A stretch of 7,406 nucleotides of DNA from Gammaproteobacteria bacterium (GTDB lineage Bacteria > Pseudomonadota > Gammaproteobacteria > UWMA-0217). The stretch's first letter is position 1. Each line of letters begins with the position of its first letter. Shown here in pieces: positions 7,301-7,406 of the stretch. Below the pieces are notes generated by a model. That model made no database searches and was not told where the DNA came from. It saw nothing but the letters and a program-made list of their open reading frames with translations. The stretch is from positions 1 through 7,406 of the forward strand of contig DRPO01000532.1 of NCBI GenBank assembly GCA_011330835.1. The letters are read 5' to 3'. Both the position numbers and the translations under genes were made by a program.

Positions 7301-7406
7301 TGCTGGTCATCAAGGGGCGCAACGACCACGAACTGATGGCGGCGGCGACCACCCTGGTGTCCGGTCAGGCGGCGCTGGCGGGAGACAAAGTCGATTTCGA
7401 CAAGAC
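4318..7406 (+). CDS. bcsAB: Cellulose synthase BcsA-BcsB fusion (3' end outside the window)
   Basis: One uninterrupted frame of 1029 codons reaches the window edge. It encodes a processive inner-membrane glycosyltransferase that polymerises UDP-glucose into cellulose and extrudes it. N-terminal membrane helices lie at about 19-133. The GT2 domain follows, with DDG (188-190), AKAGN (215-219), the DCD metal/UDP site (236-238), FFCGS (306-310), TED (331-333) and QRMRW (369-373). Channel helices (about 400-566) surround the gating loop FNVTDKGG (493-500). A PilZ domain (about 570-670) has RDNPR (572-576), but its DxSxxG motif is abnormal. A helix at 722-737 ends in an Ala-Arg-Ala site (741-743), after which the periplasmic BcsB begins (LHLTFEDLGL, LNGQGVGEIEIN, PIPFYDRND). 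BcsA and BcsB are usually separate genes; fusion is known for AcsAB of Komagataeibacter. The frame upstream of ATG 4318 is closed by a TAG at 4306. At least half of BcsB is missing. Confidence 0.93.
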   Translation, partial: MSKAPPKRRNDRQSTLQWLLWPALIATFLLVLLISSIPLTVEQQLLFVLTSLGLSLLLRPSNELARYRVIVLISVSIIATGRYIYWRLTDSLEWFNSNIDLTPLDYLFSAFLLLAEIYAWVVLFLGYFQTIWPLRRPVCPLPGERALWPSVDILIPTYNEPLKVVAPSLLAAARLDWPTDRLNVYLLDDGCREEFRDFAEEIGVHYIERHSSEGAKAGNINHALARTFGDYVAIFDCDHVPVRSFLRKTMGWFLRDPKLGIVQTPHLFYTPDPVERNLQVYHRVPPEGQLFYGLVQDGNDTWNASFFCGSCAVLKREALDEIGGIATDTVTEDAHTSLLVQKKGWNTAYLNEPLAAGLATEKLSHHIGQRMRWARGMVQVFRIDNPLIARGLSLGQRLCYFNAMLHFLFGLPRLIFLTAPLAYLFFEAYVIQASAAAIAVYALPHIFQAQVANSVMQGRYRHSFWADVYETLISAHLIGPTLGPLINPSKGHFNVTDKGGTVKQDHFDFRSAKVVFFLLLLNLIGLFVAFLRLFWLNPDETGTVLINLGWTVYNSIILGAALSVAWEKRQRRDNPRIQREFRALLHLPDGRRVDAVSKDLALTDISLRVPGGLDLRRDDEVIVELFDGDIGYRFPGKAKTVAGAHLGVLFDSLSPSQMSDLVYFTHARDDSWEPWYRVWSPSKPLASFFEIVRFGVLGVFRALGGHSDDPENRVRPGFSTAVWLAVVALLVVSSYLAPRIARAEPSTDAATLHLTFEDLGLTEPLRLRGGNTQDAVWFALRADQVAKRAELRLTLTLARQLQKDYRALEIALNGQGVGEIEINDNTVERELHEAFAIDPLYISDLNQLSFRLDPIEPQHCEKLDLRAVTAKISKKSDLFIELHPLDLVNDLAAFPIPFYDRNDNHPLTLPFILNQRLTRSREALKAAGVLASWFGGKADYRAIEFPVLINSAPRRHAVVLATPDTHYDFLPNLKINGPGVEMRSLPVKGREYIKLLVIKGRNDHELMAAATTLVSGQAALAGDKVDFDK

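Overview
The window is GC-rich and densely coded and looks like a gammaproteobacterial chromosome. The thiolase and 3-hydroxyacyl-CoA dehydrogenase signatures, the OmpR-type regulator and the Bcs cellulose synthase all fit that group. I cannot name a genus from the sequence alone. Two AT-rich stretches stand out: about 2700-2755 and about 4055-4135. They flank an ATPase gene that looks like an accessory insertion.

Layout. (1) On the minus strand, 792-52 encodes an OmpR/PhoB-family response regulator. Its kinase partner is not in the window, and nothing supportable lies in 1-51. (2) A divergent intergenic region (793-1085) holds the regulator's promoter and CAATT direct repeats. (3) On the plus strand, 1086-1988 encodes a YiiX/YebB-like (C92) permuted papain-fold hydrolase. 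It overlaps by four bases (ATGA) with 1985-2689. (4) 1985-2689 is an in-frame chimera: the first ~118 residues of a thiolase (FadI/FadA type) joined to the C-terminal ~115 residues of a FadJ/FadB-type 3-hydroxyacyl-CoA dehydrogenase. It looks like the scar of a deletion through a fadI-fadJ-like gene pair. (5) 2756-4003 encodes an AAA_14/DUF4143 ATPase behind an AT-rich leader with a 17-bp inverted repeat. (6) 4004-4189 is intergenic. It is followed by a possible 41-codon leader gene (4190-4315) with a strong Shine-Dalgarno sequence, ending two bases before the next start. (7) From 4318 to the window edge runs one uninterrupted frame encoding a BcsA-BcsB fusion: cellulose synthase catalytic subunit, PilZ domain, a membrane or signal helix, then periplasmic BcsB. 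Its 3' end is missing.

The strongest points of interest are the fused BcsAB with a retained Ala-X-Ala site at the A/B junction, an apparently degenerate PilZ c-di-GMP motif in it, the small upstream gene, and the thiolase/dehydrogenase chimera. I see no CRISPR array, tRNA, rRNA or insertion sequence. The genes read as three unrelated blocks: regulator; hydrolase plus beta-oxidation remnant; cellulose synthesis. The ATPase lies between the last two.
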